Shown here: in pieces, positions 1 through 8,145 of the stretch
How the letters are laid out: each line of letters starts with the position of its first letter
Position numbering within the stretch: position 1 is the stretch's first letter
Position numbers and translations under genes: made by a program
DNA from: Autumnicola patrickiae
Lineage (GTDB): Bacteria > Bacteroidota > Bacteroidia > Flavobacteriales > Flavobacteriaceae
Reading direction: 5' to 3'
Assembly: GCF_031846525.1 (NCBI RefSeq)
Contig: NZ_JAVRHM010000001.1
Span: forward strand, 496,001-560,000
Length of the DNA stretch: 64,000 nucleotides
Notes under the pieces: model-generated
What the model was told of the DNA's origin: nothing
Database searches by the model: none
What the model saw: the letters and a program-made list of their open reading frames with translations, nothing else

Positions 1-753
1 AAACCAGAAGGCAGGATAATCCAAGGCTTTAATTGCCCTGAGGGTTTCCTGTATATGTTTTTTTGCTTCTTTATATTCAGTAGTCACCGGGTGTTGCATT
101 ACTACAATATAACCGTTTTTCCAATTCAATTCGGCACCTACCCCACCGTATTTTAGGATCGGATCAAAATTAAGCTCCGGATTTTCTTCTGCTTCTTTGG
201 CTAGATCTATTGAAGGACAACCGGTGTTGATCACTTTGTCCGGCTCCTCGCCAAGCTTGATTACCCTTTCCCTTGCATCTACAGTACAAACCAGGTGCAG
301 GTCTGCCAATTTAGTATTGGCGTGACGCACCTTTTCATCTATACTTCCCGTCACTTCCCCTCCCTGAACGTGTACCAGCGGAATATTTTGATATGCAGCG
401 GCAATGGAAGTGGCGATGGTTTCGAACCTGTCGGCAACTGTTATCACGGCATCTGGCTGCAGATTATAAAAAACATTGGTGAGTTCCATTACGCCAATTC
501 CGGTAGTTTTGGCCATAGTGGTAGGATTTTCTCCTTCCAGCACCATAAACACTTTTGCTGCAATCGAAAAGCCATCCCTCTCGATGAAATCAACCGCATT
601 CCCATACCTGTCCAGTAAAGCGGAACCAGCTATCACCAACTGTAACTCCAGATTTGGATGGTTTTTTATAGCGGTAAGCGCAGTTTTAATCCGACTGTAG
701 GACGGGCGGGCGGTAACTACTACACAGATTTTTCTTTTCAATCCATTCATCAT
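1..753 (-). CDS. neuC: UDP-N-acetylglucosamine 2-epimerase (hydrolysing), NeuC type, 3' end outside window
   Basis: The first 251 codons are open to the left window edge with no stop, so the C-terminal third is missing (the family is about 370-390 residues). The N-terminus reads KRKICVVVTARPSYSRIKTA, the Rossmann start of the UDP-GlcNAc 2-epimerase fold, followed by ITVADRFET, VHVQGGEVTGSIDEKVRHA and MQHPVTTE, all typical of the hydrolysing branch that makes ManNAc (or a 6-deoxy diacetamido sugar) plus UDP. The start ATG at 753 overlaps the stop of the upstream methyltransferase-like gene in an ATGA, so the two are co-translated. With neuB nearby it supplies the precursor of a nonulosonic acid. 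Whether the substrate is UDP-GlcNAc or a bacillosamine-type sugar cannot be told from this part. Confidence 0.9.
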   Translation of the reverse strand, partial: MMNGLKRKICVVVTARPSYSRIKTALTAIKNHPNLELQLVIAGSALLDRYGNAVDFIERDGFSIAAKVFMVLEGENPTTMAKTTGIGVMELTNVFYNLQPDAVITVADRFETIATSIAAAYQNIPLVHVQGGEVTGSIDEKVRHANTKLADLHLVCTVDARERVIKLGEEPDKVINTGCPSIDLAKEAEENPELNFDPILKYGGVGAELNWKNGYIVVMQHPVTTEYKEAKKHIQETLRAIKALDYPAFWF

Positions 754-1391
754 AACAATTTCCTTAATTGAAACCTTGCAGCTGTACTTGCTTTCATGTT
801 AATCCAGTGCAGACTTTGCTTCGCTGTTGGTGTAGTAAATATTATTTTGAGACCACCCTGAAAATCAGCAGATCTTTTTACTGAGTATTCTCCATTCCTG
901 TTTAATGAAATTAAATGGGCATACCCGGAATTCGGAAAAATATTCTTAATTATTTCTACCTGATCTTTTCTATCCCCTTCAATTAAAATAATACCTCCGG
1001 GAATCATCTTTTGTTTTACTTCTCTTAGGTTTTGCTCACTTCCATCAATGATAATTAAATCAAACTTTTGCTGTAATGGTATGGCTGAAACTTCTGGATA
1101 TAAATCTAATTGGGAACGATTCTGTCCTAAATTATTCGGTATCTGGCTTAGACAAAAATCATTTGCTTCAGTCCCTGTAAACTTTATATCAAGCCCCTCT
1201 TCTTTTGAAAATTTAATCAGAGACCCGGAAATAGTTCCTATCCCCACACCAACTTCTAAGATCCTTTTAAATTTGTATTTTTTCACAAGGTTCAGAATGT
1301 GGAAAAGTGCAAATTCACTTACAATATGTTGACTTCCCTCAGCCAGGCAATACTGCTTATACTGAGTATGGGTGAATTGTTTTAAATTCAT
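750..1391 (-). CDS. class I SAM-dependent methyltransferase-like protein
   Basis: This protein of about 213 residues has a Rossmann core of methyltransferase type: motif I is LEVGVGIGTISGSL, the next strand carries FTGTEAND, and the motif-IV region is FDLIIIDGSE. A later segment, IPGGIILIEGD, is also typical of O-methyltransferase-like folds. The reading frame is open upstream to 1433, but the start at 1391 (MNLKQFTH) is preferred because the upstream stretch is hydrophobic and unlike the family. It overlaps neuC by four bases and follows neuB, separated by a repeat-bearing gap. A role in modifying a glycan residue is inferred from context only; the acceptor is unknown. Confidence 0.7.
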   Translation of the reverse strand: MNLKQFTHTQYKQYCLAEGSQHIVSEFALFHILNLVKKYKFKRILEVGVGIGTISGSLIKFSKEEGLDIKFTGTEANDFCLSQIPNNLGQNRSQLDLYPEVSAIPLQQKFDLIIIDGSEQNLREVKQKMIPGGIILIEGDRKDQVEIIKNIFPNSGYAHLISLNRNGEYSVKRSADFQGGLKIIFTTPTAKQSLHWINMKASTAARFQLRKLL

Positions 1392-1483
1392 AATGATTGG
1401 GGATGCGTAGAGGCTAAAAATATAAAAAATCAATGGAACATTTTTGATTATTACGAGGGACTTTAAAACGTTGTAGTAAAGAT

Positions 1484-1662
1484 GTCATTGCAAGCGCAGC
1501 GTTGCTATCGCCTCGCAATGGCAGTTCCATTAGTGATACAGCCGGAATTGCGAGCGTAGTGAAACAAAGCGCTACAATCTGTTGTGGCTTAGTCACGATC
1601 ATGTTAGGAGACAGCTTACAACGGATTGCCACGTCCACCTACGGCGGATTCGCAATGACGGT
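1484..1662. repeat. degenerate inverted-repeat element between neuB and the methyltransferase-like gene
   Basis: Between two genes of the same operon lies a stretch built from halves of GTCATTGC and GCAATGAC. A short palindrome spans 1484-1522 (GTCATTGC at the left, GCAATGGC at the right). A larger one spans about 1553-1662: GAATTGCGAGCG on the left faces GGATTCGCAATGACGG on the right, with inner halves CAATCTGTTGT and ACAACGGATTG. The arms are related to the tandem repeat at 4888-5080, which also carries CATTGCGA and GCAATCC. Open frames across it are by-products of the repeat. Confidence 0.75.
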
Positions 1663-1678
1663 TCGCATTGTAAATACC

Positions 1679-2674
1679 TTAGCTCAAATCCTCCTCCTTT
1701 AAAAAATCCCACTGCTTTAGGTCTTGTTTTATCTTCTTTCCTATCACCTTCTCAAATTCGGAAGCAGGAATACCGAAGCCTTTTGGTTTTTTGGCCTCCA
1801 AGTCTTCAAATTTAATAATATGTCCTGGAGGCAGATCTTTATTTACTGCTAGGGATTTTTCGAAAATGTTTTTTAATTCGTTAAAAGAAGAATTATCTTC
1901 TTTATCTACAGGATGTTTTAATGCCGATGAAATGCTTCTTACCGATTTAACCAACTGATTTATTTCATCTATTTCCAAAGAAGATTTAGCATCGGGGCCA
2001 AAACTCCTTCTATCAAAAACCGCATGGAACTCCAGGATCTCCGCCCCCAAAACAGCGGCGGCAATACAGGTTTCTATTTTTGCTGAATGATCTGAATAGC
2101 CAGTTTTAACACCATACCTTTCCTTTAATTCTTTTATCACATTGAGACCGTAATTTTCCGGCTGAGTGGGATAAGCTGTGGTACACTGCAGTAAAGAAAA
2201 AGGCACTTCTCTTTCTCTCAAGAATTCAACAGATTGATCAAGTTCAGCAAATGAACTCATTCCCGATGATAAAATAATGGGCTTTCTCGTTTTAGCAATC
2301 TTCTCCAATAGCAAAAAATTATTCACTTCTCCCGATCCTATCTTATACTGCTTTACCCCCAGTTCTTCCAGAAGGTCTACCGCGTCATTACTAAAAGGGG
2401 AAGCCAGAAACTCCACTTCTTGTTCATCGCATCTCGTTTTAATTAGTTTCCAATGTTCCGGCGAAAATTCCATCCGCTTCCAATACTCGAAGCGGGAATA
2501 ATCCTGTTGGGAAAATTTTACTCTAAAAGGTTCATGAATACTACTCTCTGCATCGGCGATATGCACCTGAAATTTCACGGCGTCCACTCCTGTTTCTGCC
2601 AAAGCGTCAATATAACTTAAAGCAAGTCCTAAACTTCCCTCGTGAGCTTGTCCTATTTCAGCAATTATCTGCAT
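1679..2674 (-). CDS. neuB: N-acetylneuraminate synthase family protein (NeuB)
   Basis: NeuB enzymes condense phosphoenolpyruvate with ManNAc or a related 2-acetamido sugar to give a nine-carbon nonulosonic acid. The 331-residue protein begins IIAEIGQAHEGSLGLA, has DAVKFQVH, LASPFSNDAVD, QYKIGSGEVNN, ILSSGMSSFAELDQSV, LLQCTTAYPT, GYSDHS and ILEFHAVFDR in family order, and ends with a SAF (antifreeze-like) domain at about 275-331 (LPPGHIIKFEDLEAKKP). It is slightly shorter than the usual 335-350. With neuC downstream it gives two of the three steps to a CMP-activated sugar; the CMP-sugar synthetase is not in the window and may lie beyond the left edge. Neu5Ac versus legionaminic or pseudaminic acid cannot be resolved. 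Confidence 0.9.
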   Translation of the reverse strand: MQIIAEIGQAHEGSLGLALSYIDALAETGVDAVKFQVHIADAESSIHEPFRVKFSQQDYSRFEYWKRMEFSPEHWKLIKTRCDEQEVEFLASPFSNDAVDLLEELGVKQYKIGSGEVNNFLLLEKIAKTRKPIILSSGMSSFAELDQSVEFLREREVPFSLLQCTTAYPTQPENYGLNVIKELKERYGVKTGYSDHSAKIETCIAAAVLGAEILEFHAVFDRRSFGPDAKSSLEIDEINQLVKSVRSISSALKHPVDKEDNSSFNELKNIFEKSLAVNKDLPPGHIIKFEDLEAKKPKGFGIPASEFEKVIGKKIKQDLKQWDFLKEEDLS

Positions 2675-2683
2675 AAGTTGATT

Positions 2684-3571
2684 TTAATAAGTAGGATTTG
2701 AAAGGTTATTAAACCTGGCTATGGTTTTTTTTGAAACCGGTTTTCTGTGTTTCAGAACGTTATTTAAATGATAGGCATTTATACCTAATGCTCTGGCATA
2801 TTCTTTTAGAAATTTACCATTCTTCATCCCATACTTCTTAAAGTTCAAAAAATATAACCTGAAAATCTTTTTTAGCAATAACGGAAAAGGATAATATACT
2901 AAATAAAAAGAAGCCGTATTTTTCAGTTGCTTCCCAAACCGGAAATAATTTGCTCCTCCAGTATTATTCTTTTGTTTTTGAGTGCGATGATTTACAACGA
3001 TTTGATGTGTAAACAAAATATCGTAGCCCAGTTCCAGGGTCTCCATCGCTACACAAACTTCTTCCCCATAGATATCAATCCACACAGGAAATCCACGGGT
3101 TTTCTCATATACCTCCTTTTTTATCGCAAATCCACAACCCAGGAAATCCTTAACAAGGTAATCCGGCCCCTCTTTCAGGACTTCAGGGATCTCCGCATCA
3201 AATTTAAATATTCCTTTGATTTCTTTAAATGCTATAATACCTACGCGGCTGTTTTCAGCAAAAATATTACTGGATATTGTTATAAAATCGTGTTGCAAAG
3301 GATGGGCATCATCATCAAAACCAAACAATATATTTCCTTTTGCTTTTTTATAAAGAATGCTCCTGGCTTTTGATGCTCCCAAATTTTCTTCTGAAATCTC
3401 CCACTTCACCTCAGGATGCAGCTTGATAAGCCTTTCTGAATCATCTTTACACCCATCCAAAAGCACCAGGATTTCATGACGATCAAAATCCAAATATTCC
3501 TGAAGCACCTTTAAGGTTCTATGGAGTTCTGCTGATCTGTTATTTGAAACAATTAGTACTGAAGCCTCCAT
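2684..3571 (-). CDS. glycosyltransferase family 2
   Basis: This is a GT-A fold glycosyltransferase of 295 residues. It starts ASVLIVSNNRSAELHRTL, the usual nucleotide-binding strand of GT2, carries VLLDGCKDDSE at about 37-46, ENLGASKARS at 62-71 and the metal-binding acidic cluster FDDDAHP at 85-91. The downstream EEVCVAMETLELGYDILF corresponds to the catalytic-base region (ED motif). The C-terminal 70 residues are basic and rich in Tyr and Phe, fitting membrane association. The gap to neuB is 9 bases and to the upstream GT4 gene 5 bases. Donor and acceptor sugars are unknown. Confidence 0.85.
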   Translation of the reverse strand: MEASVLIVSNNRSAELHRTLKVLQEYLDFDRHEILVLLDGCKDDSERLIKLHPEVKWEISEENLGASKARSILYKKAKGNILFGFDDDAHPLQHDFITISSNIFAENSRVGIIAFKEIKGIFKFDAEIPEVLKEGPDYLVKDFLGCGFAIKKEVYEKTRGFPVWIDIYGEEVCVAMETLELGYDILFTHQIVVNHRTQKQKNNTGGANYFRFGKQLKNTASFYLVYYPFPLLLKKIFRLYFLNFKKYGMKNGKFLKEYARALGINAYHLNNVLKHRKPVSKKTIARFNNLSNPTY

Positions 3572-3576
3572 CTCTT

Positions 3577-4824
3577 TTAAGTAAGATTCTCTATTTTCTT
3601 CTTTAAGTAATCTGTTGAAAGATACGAATGCAGATCCTCTCTATTTAACTGCAAAGATTCAGGATCGGCTTTCCATTTTACATATAGCTGTTCCAGTTTT
3701 GCAGATATCATTTCTACATCATTAGCTTCAGCATAATACTCATAGTCGGATCCAAGTAATCTTCTCACTTCGCTTTTCTCCGGCCCCAGGTGCAAAATAA
3801 GCTTGTTGGCAGCAACACAATGTGGAAATTTTCCCGGCAGAAAAGGACTTACTTCAGCAGCCGACTCTAATATAATATTAGCAGAGGCTTTTTCCTGCAT
3901 TTCAAGAACCAGGTCATAAGGAACATAACCATCACTTACCACAAGTTGTTCTGTTTCCTGTTCCTTCTTCTTTAAAGCTGAAATATGATAAGATGCACTA
4001 CCGACCAGCAGTAACCGGGTTTTAAATGCGGCATCCGGATTTTTATTTAGAAAAATTTGAAAAGCCTGTATCAAAGGAAAGGGATCTCTTTGTTTCATAA
4101 GGTTTCCTGCGTGTAATAAGTTGAATTTTTCAGGATCAAAATACGCTGGCACCTCTAATGGCTCATTTTCTTCCCTCATCTGATGTGGAATTACTAAACC
4201 TTTCTCTTTAAAAGCAGGATAAAACTCTTCCATCCATTCCTTTAGCAGCTGACTCGGAAAAGCTGCCCAGCGGCACTTCTGTGAAACTTGGGCAAAGAAC
4301 TTAATCTTCTGTTCATAACCGGGCTCAGACCAATTATACGGTTCAGGATAATAGTGAAAAGGGTATGGATCATGGATATAAGCCATCCATTTTTCGTGAA
4401 GATTTGGAGTATTCAGCAAAGCATAGTGAGGTCTGAAACTAGCTCCTTTACTTAGAGTCAAAACGATATCCGGCCTAAAATCTTTCTCCTTTCTTAAAGC
4501 TGCCGCTATACTTCTTACATCATTAAAAAAAGTAAACGAAAAGCCAAATTTCGGTTCCAGATGTTTCGCCAGGTTTATCTTCAATCCATGCTGAAGTTTT
4601 CGCTGAAGCCTGCTTAAGAGGAAAACTGCATTCGATCTTTTTTCTTTTATGGCAATACATTTTACTCCCGGCAGCTGAATTTCCTTTCGGGTATAATGAT
4701 AAACCAACACCTCAAATCCGACATCTTTTAAATTAAGAATAAGCCCCACGTTGGCTTTAGAACCACTACTATCCTCCACGTCAATGGATTCAGCAACAAT
4801 CAGAATTTTCTTTTTTTGGGGCAC
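3577..4824 (-). CDS. glycosyltransferase, GT4-like (GT-B fold)
   Basis: The 415-residue protein starts with KKKILIVAESIDVEDSSGSK, a glycine-containing nucleotide-fold start, and has a second domain with FNLLHAGNLMKQRDPFPLI and a helix-strand pattern seen in GT4 C-terminal domains, so a GT-B fold is likely. The usual Glu-x7-Glu motif is not obvious: the corresponding part reads SPFLPGKFPHCVAANKLI, so it is a divergent member. It is separated from the next upstream gene (wecB, 5091) by the tandem repeat array at 4888-5080, so it may depend on read-through across that array. Confidence 0.75.
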   Translation of the reverse strand: MPQKKKILIVAESIDVEDSSGSKANVGLILNLKDVGFEVLVYHYTRKEIQLPGVKCIAIKEKRSNAVFLLSRLQRKLQHGLKINLAKHLEPKFGFSFTFFNDVRSIAAALRKEKDFRPDIVLTLSKGASFRPHYALLNTPNLHEKWMAYIHDPYPFHYYPEPYNWSEPGYEQKIKFFAQVSQKCRWAAFPSQLLKEWMEEFYPAFKEKGLVIPHQMREENEPLEVPAYFDPEKFNLLHAGNLMKQRDPFPLIQAFQIFLNKNPDAAFKTRLLLVGSASYHISALKKKEQETEQLVVSDGYVPYDLVLEMQEKASANIILESAAEVSPFLPGKFPHCVAANKLILHLGPEKSEVRRLLGSDYEYYAEANDVEMISAKLEQLYVKWKADPESLQLNREDLHSYLSTDYLKKKIENLT

Positions 4825-4887
4825 TGTTAATGGATTTAAAGCGAAAATAAAGATTTAAAGTGAATTATGTCAGTTCTCCGTTGGGGT

Positions 4888-5080
4888 CATTGCGAAGGAG
4901 CATTTTCGCGACTGAAGCAATCCCTGTACCTAATCTTAGTCTCAAACATTGCGAAGGAGCCCCTTACCCGAATCTTCGTTTCAATCATTGCGAAGGAGTT
5001 TTTGGCGACTGAAGCAATCCCTAACTTGAATCTTCGTTTGGATTATTGCGAAGGAGTTTTTTCACGACTGAAGCAATCCC
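4888..5080. repeat. tandem array of four units (period about 59 bp) carrying CATTGCGAAGGAG
   Basis: Four copies of a unit begin at 4888, 4947, 4986 and 5044. Three are full: CATTGCGAAGGAG, a T-rich centre, then CGACTGAAGCAATCCC. They are followed by a spacer containing TTGAATCTTCGTTT. The second copy (4947) has lost its right half, so the spacing is 59, 39 and 58 bases. The CATTGC start and GCAATCC end make each unit partly self-complementary. The array fills almost the whole 266-base gap between wecB and the GT4 gene. The 75-codon open frame across it is repeat-derived and has no protein features. Confidence 0.9.
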
Positions 5081-5090
5081 AATCTCTGAT

Positions 5091-6212
5091 TTAACACAAA
5101 TCCTTCAAAATTTCCACAATCCTCTCCGCAGCCTTGCCATCACCATAAGGATTCGGCTTTTTTTTTAGGTCTGGAGGATTTTGTAATAAGCGAATAGTTT
5201 CCTCCACAATTTTCTGTTTGTTTGTTCCTACAAGCACAGAAAACCCGGCTTCCACTCCTTCCATTCGCTCAGAAAATTCACGGGTGACCAGAACGGGTTT
5301 TCCAAAAGCAGGAGCTTCTTCCTGGATTCCCCCCGAATCCGAAATAATTACTTCAGCTCTTTGCATCAACCATAGCATGGTTGGATAAGCGACTGGTGCC
5401 ACCAGGTGAATGTTTGGTTTATTTCCGAGCAGCTCATTCACCGGATTTTTAACATTAGGATTAAGGTGCACCGGATAAATTATTTCAAAATCATCATTTA
5501 AAGATAATTCGAGCAGCGCTTCTCCTATCTCTTCCAGACCTTTCCCGAAATTTTCCCGACGGTGACCGGTAACAAGGATCAGCTTTTTATCATCATTTAA
5601 TCGAGATTTTAGCTCGATAATTTCCTGAGTAAGCTCTTTTTCCGCAAATTTTCCTCTCGCCCAATATAGTGCATCTACCACAGTGTTCCCTGTCAATACT
5701 ATTTGCTCTGCCGGAATCTTTTCTTTTAAAAGATTTGCATTTGCTTTCTCCGTCGGAGTAAAATAAATGTCTGCAATTCTACTTATCAGCTGCCGGTTGA
5801 TCTCTTCAGGAAATGGGGAAGTTTTGTTGTAGGTACGTAATCCCGCTTCCACGTGTCCTACTTTTATCTGCCTGTGAAAAGCTGCCTGGGCAATCATAGA
5901 GGCAGTAGTAGTATCTCCATGTACCAGTACCATCTCCACGTCAGACTGAGCTTGTCGAAGCCAATCATCAAATACCTCATCCATCCCGCTAAGAATAGAC
6001 GCACTTAAACCATTAAGGGTTTGTCCGGATTTCATTAGATCAAGATCATAATCCGGAGTTATTTCAAAAAAATCCAAGACTTGATCTAGCATTTCCCGAT
6101 GCTGTGCAGTTACACAAACCTTAAAAGGCATTTTTTCCTTCTTAAGCTCATGAATTACCGGCGCCATTTTTATGGCTTCAGGGCGGGTACCAAAACAAAG
6201 GAGGAGTTTCAA
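5091..6212 (-). CDS. wecB: UDP-N-acetylglucosamine 2-epimerase (non-hydrolysing)
   Basis: This enzyme interconverts UDP-GlcNAc and UDP-ManNAc in the cytoplasm. The 373-residue length is normal, and the diagnostic segments are all present: CFGTRPEAIKMAPVIHEL at about 5-22, VHGDTTTASMIAQAAF, GHVEAGLRTYNK, PFPEEINRQLISRIAD, VTGHRRENFG and IISDSGGIQEEAPAFGKPVL with the catalytic Glu and His surroundings. It overlaps the upstream GT2 gene by four bases. The usual partner, a UDP-ManNAc dehydrogenase (wecC), is not in the window, so the ManNAc may be used as such. The cluster therefore holds both the hydrolysing and non-hydrolysing types of 2-epimerase. Confidence 0.95.
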   Translation of the reverse strand: MKLLLCFGTRPEAIKMAPVIHELKKEKMPFKVCVTAQHREMLDQVLDFFEITPDYDLDLMKSGQTLNGLSASILSGMDEVFDDWLRQAQSDVEMVLVHGDTTTASMIAQAAFHRQIKVGHVEAGLRTYNKTSPFPEEINRQLISRIADIYFTPTEKANANLLKEKIPAEQIVLTGNTVVDALYWARGKFAEKELTQEIIELKSRLNDDKKLILVTGHRRENFGKGLEEIGEALLELSLNDDFEIIYPVHLNPNVKNPVNELLGNKPNIHLVAPVAYPTMLWLMQRAEVIISDSGGIQEEAPAFGKPVLVTREFSERMEGVEAGFSVLVGTNKQKIVEETIRLLQNPPDLKKKPNPYGDGKAAERIVEILKDLC

Positions 6213-7144
6213 GATAGATTCTTTTTAATAAGTTTTTTTGTGCGATGACCAATAACGAAGATTGGATAAAATTTATAGAGCATTCGATATTTTGCACGGA
6301 TTAAAATATTGACGTACGATATTTCCAGAACATAATCCACTATTGATTTTTCTTTCAGAAATATTCCCATTTGCACAAAATAGCGAATTAACCTTCCGGA
6401 AAGGAGTCTTTTTTGCTTCAAATTTTTAATTATTAATTTGACAGCTTTCACCTGAGAAGCTTTTCTTCCCTCATTCCCCAGCCAAAACTCCCCGGTATTG
6501 GACTCCGGGTGTTTTCTATTATAGTACAAAACCTCATCAATGCCAACACCTTCATAGCCTTCCAACAAAATTTTTATATAACACTCCCACTCCTCCGCAT
6601 AACTCAAGGATTCATTGAATCTGATACTAGCAAAACATTCCTTTTTCCACATCACGGTACAGGAAGCAAGGGCAATCTCGTTCATTACCACCTGCTCAAT
6701 CTGTGCGGGGCCAATGCCATAGCAGTTCACGGGATCAGGAATTTGCCCAACCAAAGGAATAGATTCGGCAAAAGACTGCTTCTTATAATGGCAAAAATCA
6801 GCTCCTGTATTCTCCAATAATCTTTGACATACTTCAAGATTTTGTGGGTGGGCAATATCGTCATCATCAAAGAATATGATGTATTTTCCTTTGGCACATT
6901 CCAAACCATAATTTCTCGCACCAGGAAGTCCCTTTTGATGAGAATCAGACCTTTGTAGATACTTGAATCGCTTCTCTTTTTCAGTATATGAGTGGACAAT
7001 TTCTTTTGTGTTGTCAGTACTACCATCATCAATGATGAGGCACTCCCAATTTTCGAATGTTTGCTTTAAGACAGAATCGAGCATTTCTCCAATAAGATGA
7101 ACACGGTTAAGAGTCGGAAGGATAATACTTATTTTATTTCCCAT
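6209..7144 (-). CDS. glycosyltransferase family 2 (paralogue group)
   Basis: The 311-residue protein has the standard GT2 start, ISIILPTLNRVHLIGEMLDS, then CLIIDDGSTDNTKEIV (about 35-50), GLPGARNYGLECAKG and the acidic FFDDDDIAHP at 91-100. A likely catalytic region is LSYAEEWECYIKIL. It is clearly related to the three GT2 proteins at 8146, 10269 and 11184, sharing the N-terminal hundred residues. It overlaps wecB by four bases, showing tight coupling. Sugar specificity is unknown. Confidence 0.88.
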   Translation of the reverse strand: MGNKISIILPTLNRVHLIGEMLDSVLKQTFENWECLIIDDGSTDNTKEIVHSYTEKEKRFKYLQRSDSHQKGLPGARNYGLECAKGKYIIFFDDDDIAHPQNLEVCQRLLENTGADFCHYKKQSFAESIPLVGQIPDPVNCYGIGPAQIEQVVMNEIALASCTVMWKKECFASIRFNESLSYAEEWECYIKILLEGYEGVGIDEVLYYNRKHPESNTGEFWLGNEGRKASQVKAVKLIIKNLKQKRLLSGRLIRYFVQMGIFLKEKSIVDYVLEISYVNILIRAKYRMLYKFYPIFVIGHRTKKLIKKNLS

Positions 7145-7151
7145 TTTACTT

Positions 7152-8144
7152 TTAACCTATAAAGTTCTTCTTTATCTTTTGAAGAAAGTTTAATCTTCGA
7201 TTCAAGAAGATCAGTTTCTTTTGAAGTTTTCTTTTCTTGATATTTAGCTGGTGTAAATACTTTTTTGCAGTTTTTGCCACCGGTTTCCTATTTTTGCTTT
7301 CTGAAATGCAGTAAAACAGAAATTGACTCAAATTATCTATCTCAAGGACATCGGGAATTGTATTATTCCTGAAGACAGGTTTCCTCAAAATCTCCATATA
7401 CTTTTCCTTGTCCTTTTCCATATTAAATATAGTAGCAAAAATATCTTCTTCGTTCTCTCCTGGTCTATAATGAATAAATCTCTCAACATTAAAAACATTA
7501 CCAACTAACGGATCCCCCCAATAAACAGGAATACCTCCAGCTAAGATTCCATCCACGAGTTTTTCTGTTAAATAGCCTGGAAAAGATTCGTTTTCAAATG
7601 CAAGTACAAACTTATATTTTGAAATGAACTCTAACTTATTACTTATGCGACCTCCGATGTTATTTAATGTACCTCCTCCTGAATCTACCTTTTTTAAATT
7701 ATTTAGATTTTGAAAAAATTCTATTCTTTTTTTTGCACCCGGATTGGAAACTACCATACAACAAAACCTTTTCTTTTGTTCCCACTGCCTTTCAGCTTCC
7801 TGCTCGGTAAATTTTTGACATAACTTATCCAAGTTATTAGAACTCAAAATCCTATAAGCGTAAAAGGGAAAACGATAATGATTTTTTCTGTCTAAAAATT
7901 CAAAAGAAATACCAAAATCAGCAGCTGTGAAATCCAGTTTTTTATTCTCAGCGGTATAAAATATTCTAATGCAATTAAATTTTAGATACTCCCAACCATA
8001 ACAGGAATAAAAAAGTATATCCGGATCCTCACTTATTATAACCTCATATTTTTCCGAAAGAATTCTATAAAATAAATTGTTTTTCTTATCAAATGTCGCC
8101 CAAAAATCAGCAAAATTAATTTTAAGACTTGGTGAACTTGTCAT
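7152..8144 (-). CDS. glycosyltransferase family 10 (alpha-1,3-fucosyltransferase-like)
   Basis: GT10 enzymes move fucose (or a similar 6-deoxy sugar) from GDP to GlcNAc-containing acceptors. The 330-residue protein shows the family core at about 183-222: KYKFVLAFENESFPGYLTEK followed by LVDGILAGGIPVYWGDP, the nucleotide-binding signature shared by bacterial and animal enzymes. An earlier segment, RFCCMVVSNPGAKKRIEFF, is also typical. The C-terminal 45 residues are strongly basic (many Lys and Arg), like the membrane-docking tail of the bacterial enzymes, though the heptad repeats of Helicobacter are absent. The gene is AT-rich, as are its neighbours. No GDP-fucose synthesis genes are in the window. 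Confidence 0.85.
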   Translation of the reverse strand: MTSSPSLKINFADFWATFDKKNNLFYRILSEKYEVIISEDPDILFYSCYGWEYLKFNCIRIFYTAENKKLDFTAADFGISFEFLDRKNHYRFPFYAYRILSSNNLDKLCQKFTEQEAERQWEQKKRFCCMVVSNPGAKKRIEFFQNLNNLKKVDSGGGTLNNIGGRISNKLEFISKYKFVLAFENESFPGYLTEKLVDGILAGGIPVYWGDPLVGNVFNVERFIHYRPGENEEDIFATIFNMEKDKEKYMEILRKPVFRNNTIPDVLEIDNLSQFLFYCISESKNRKPVAKTAKKYLHQLNIKKRKLQKKLIFLNRRLNFLQKIKKNFIG

Positions 8145-8145
8145 A

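Noticed and set aside
1414..1815. Several short open frames on both strands around the neuB end
   Set aside because: They overlap the inverted-repeat element or the neuB coding strand and show no family resemblance.
4888..5080. CRISPR array
   Set aside because: Spacers are repeats of one another rather than unique, the unit is degenerate, and no cas gene is present.
4867..5094. 75-codon open frame on the plus strand
   Set aside because: It runs across the tandem repeat array, its codons repeat with the array, and the product has no protein features.
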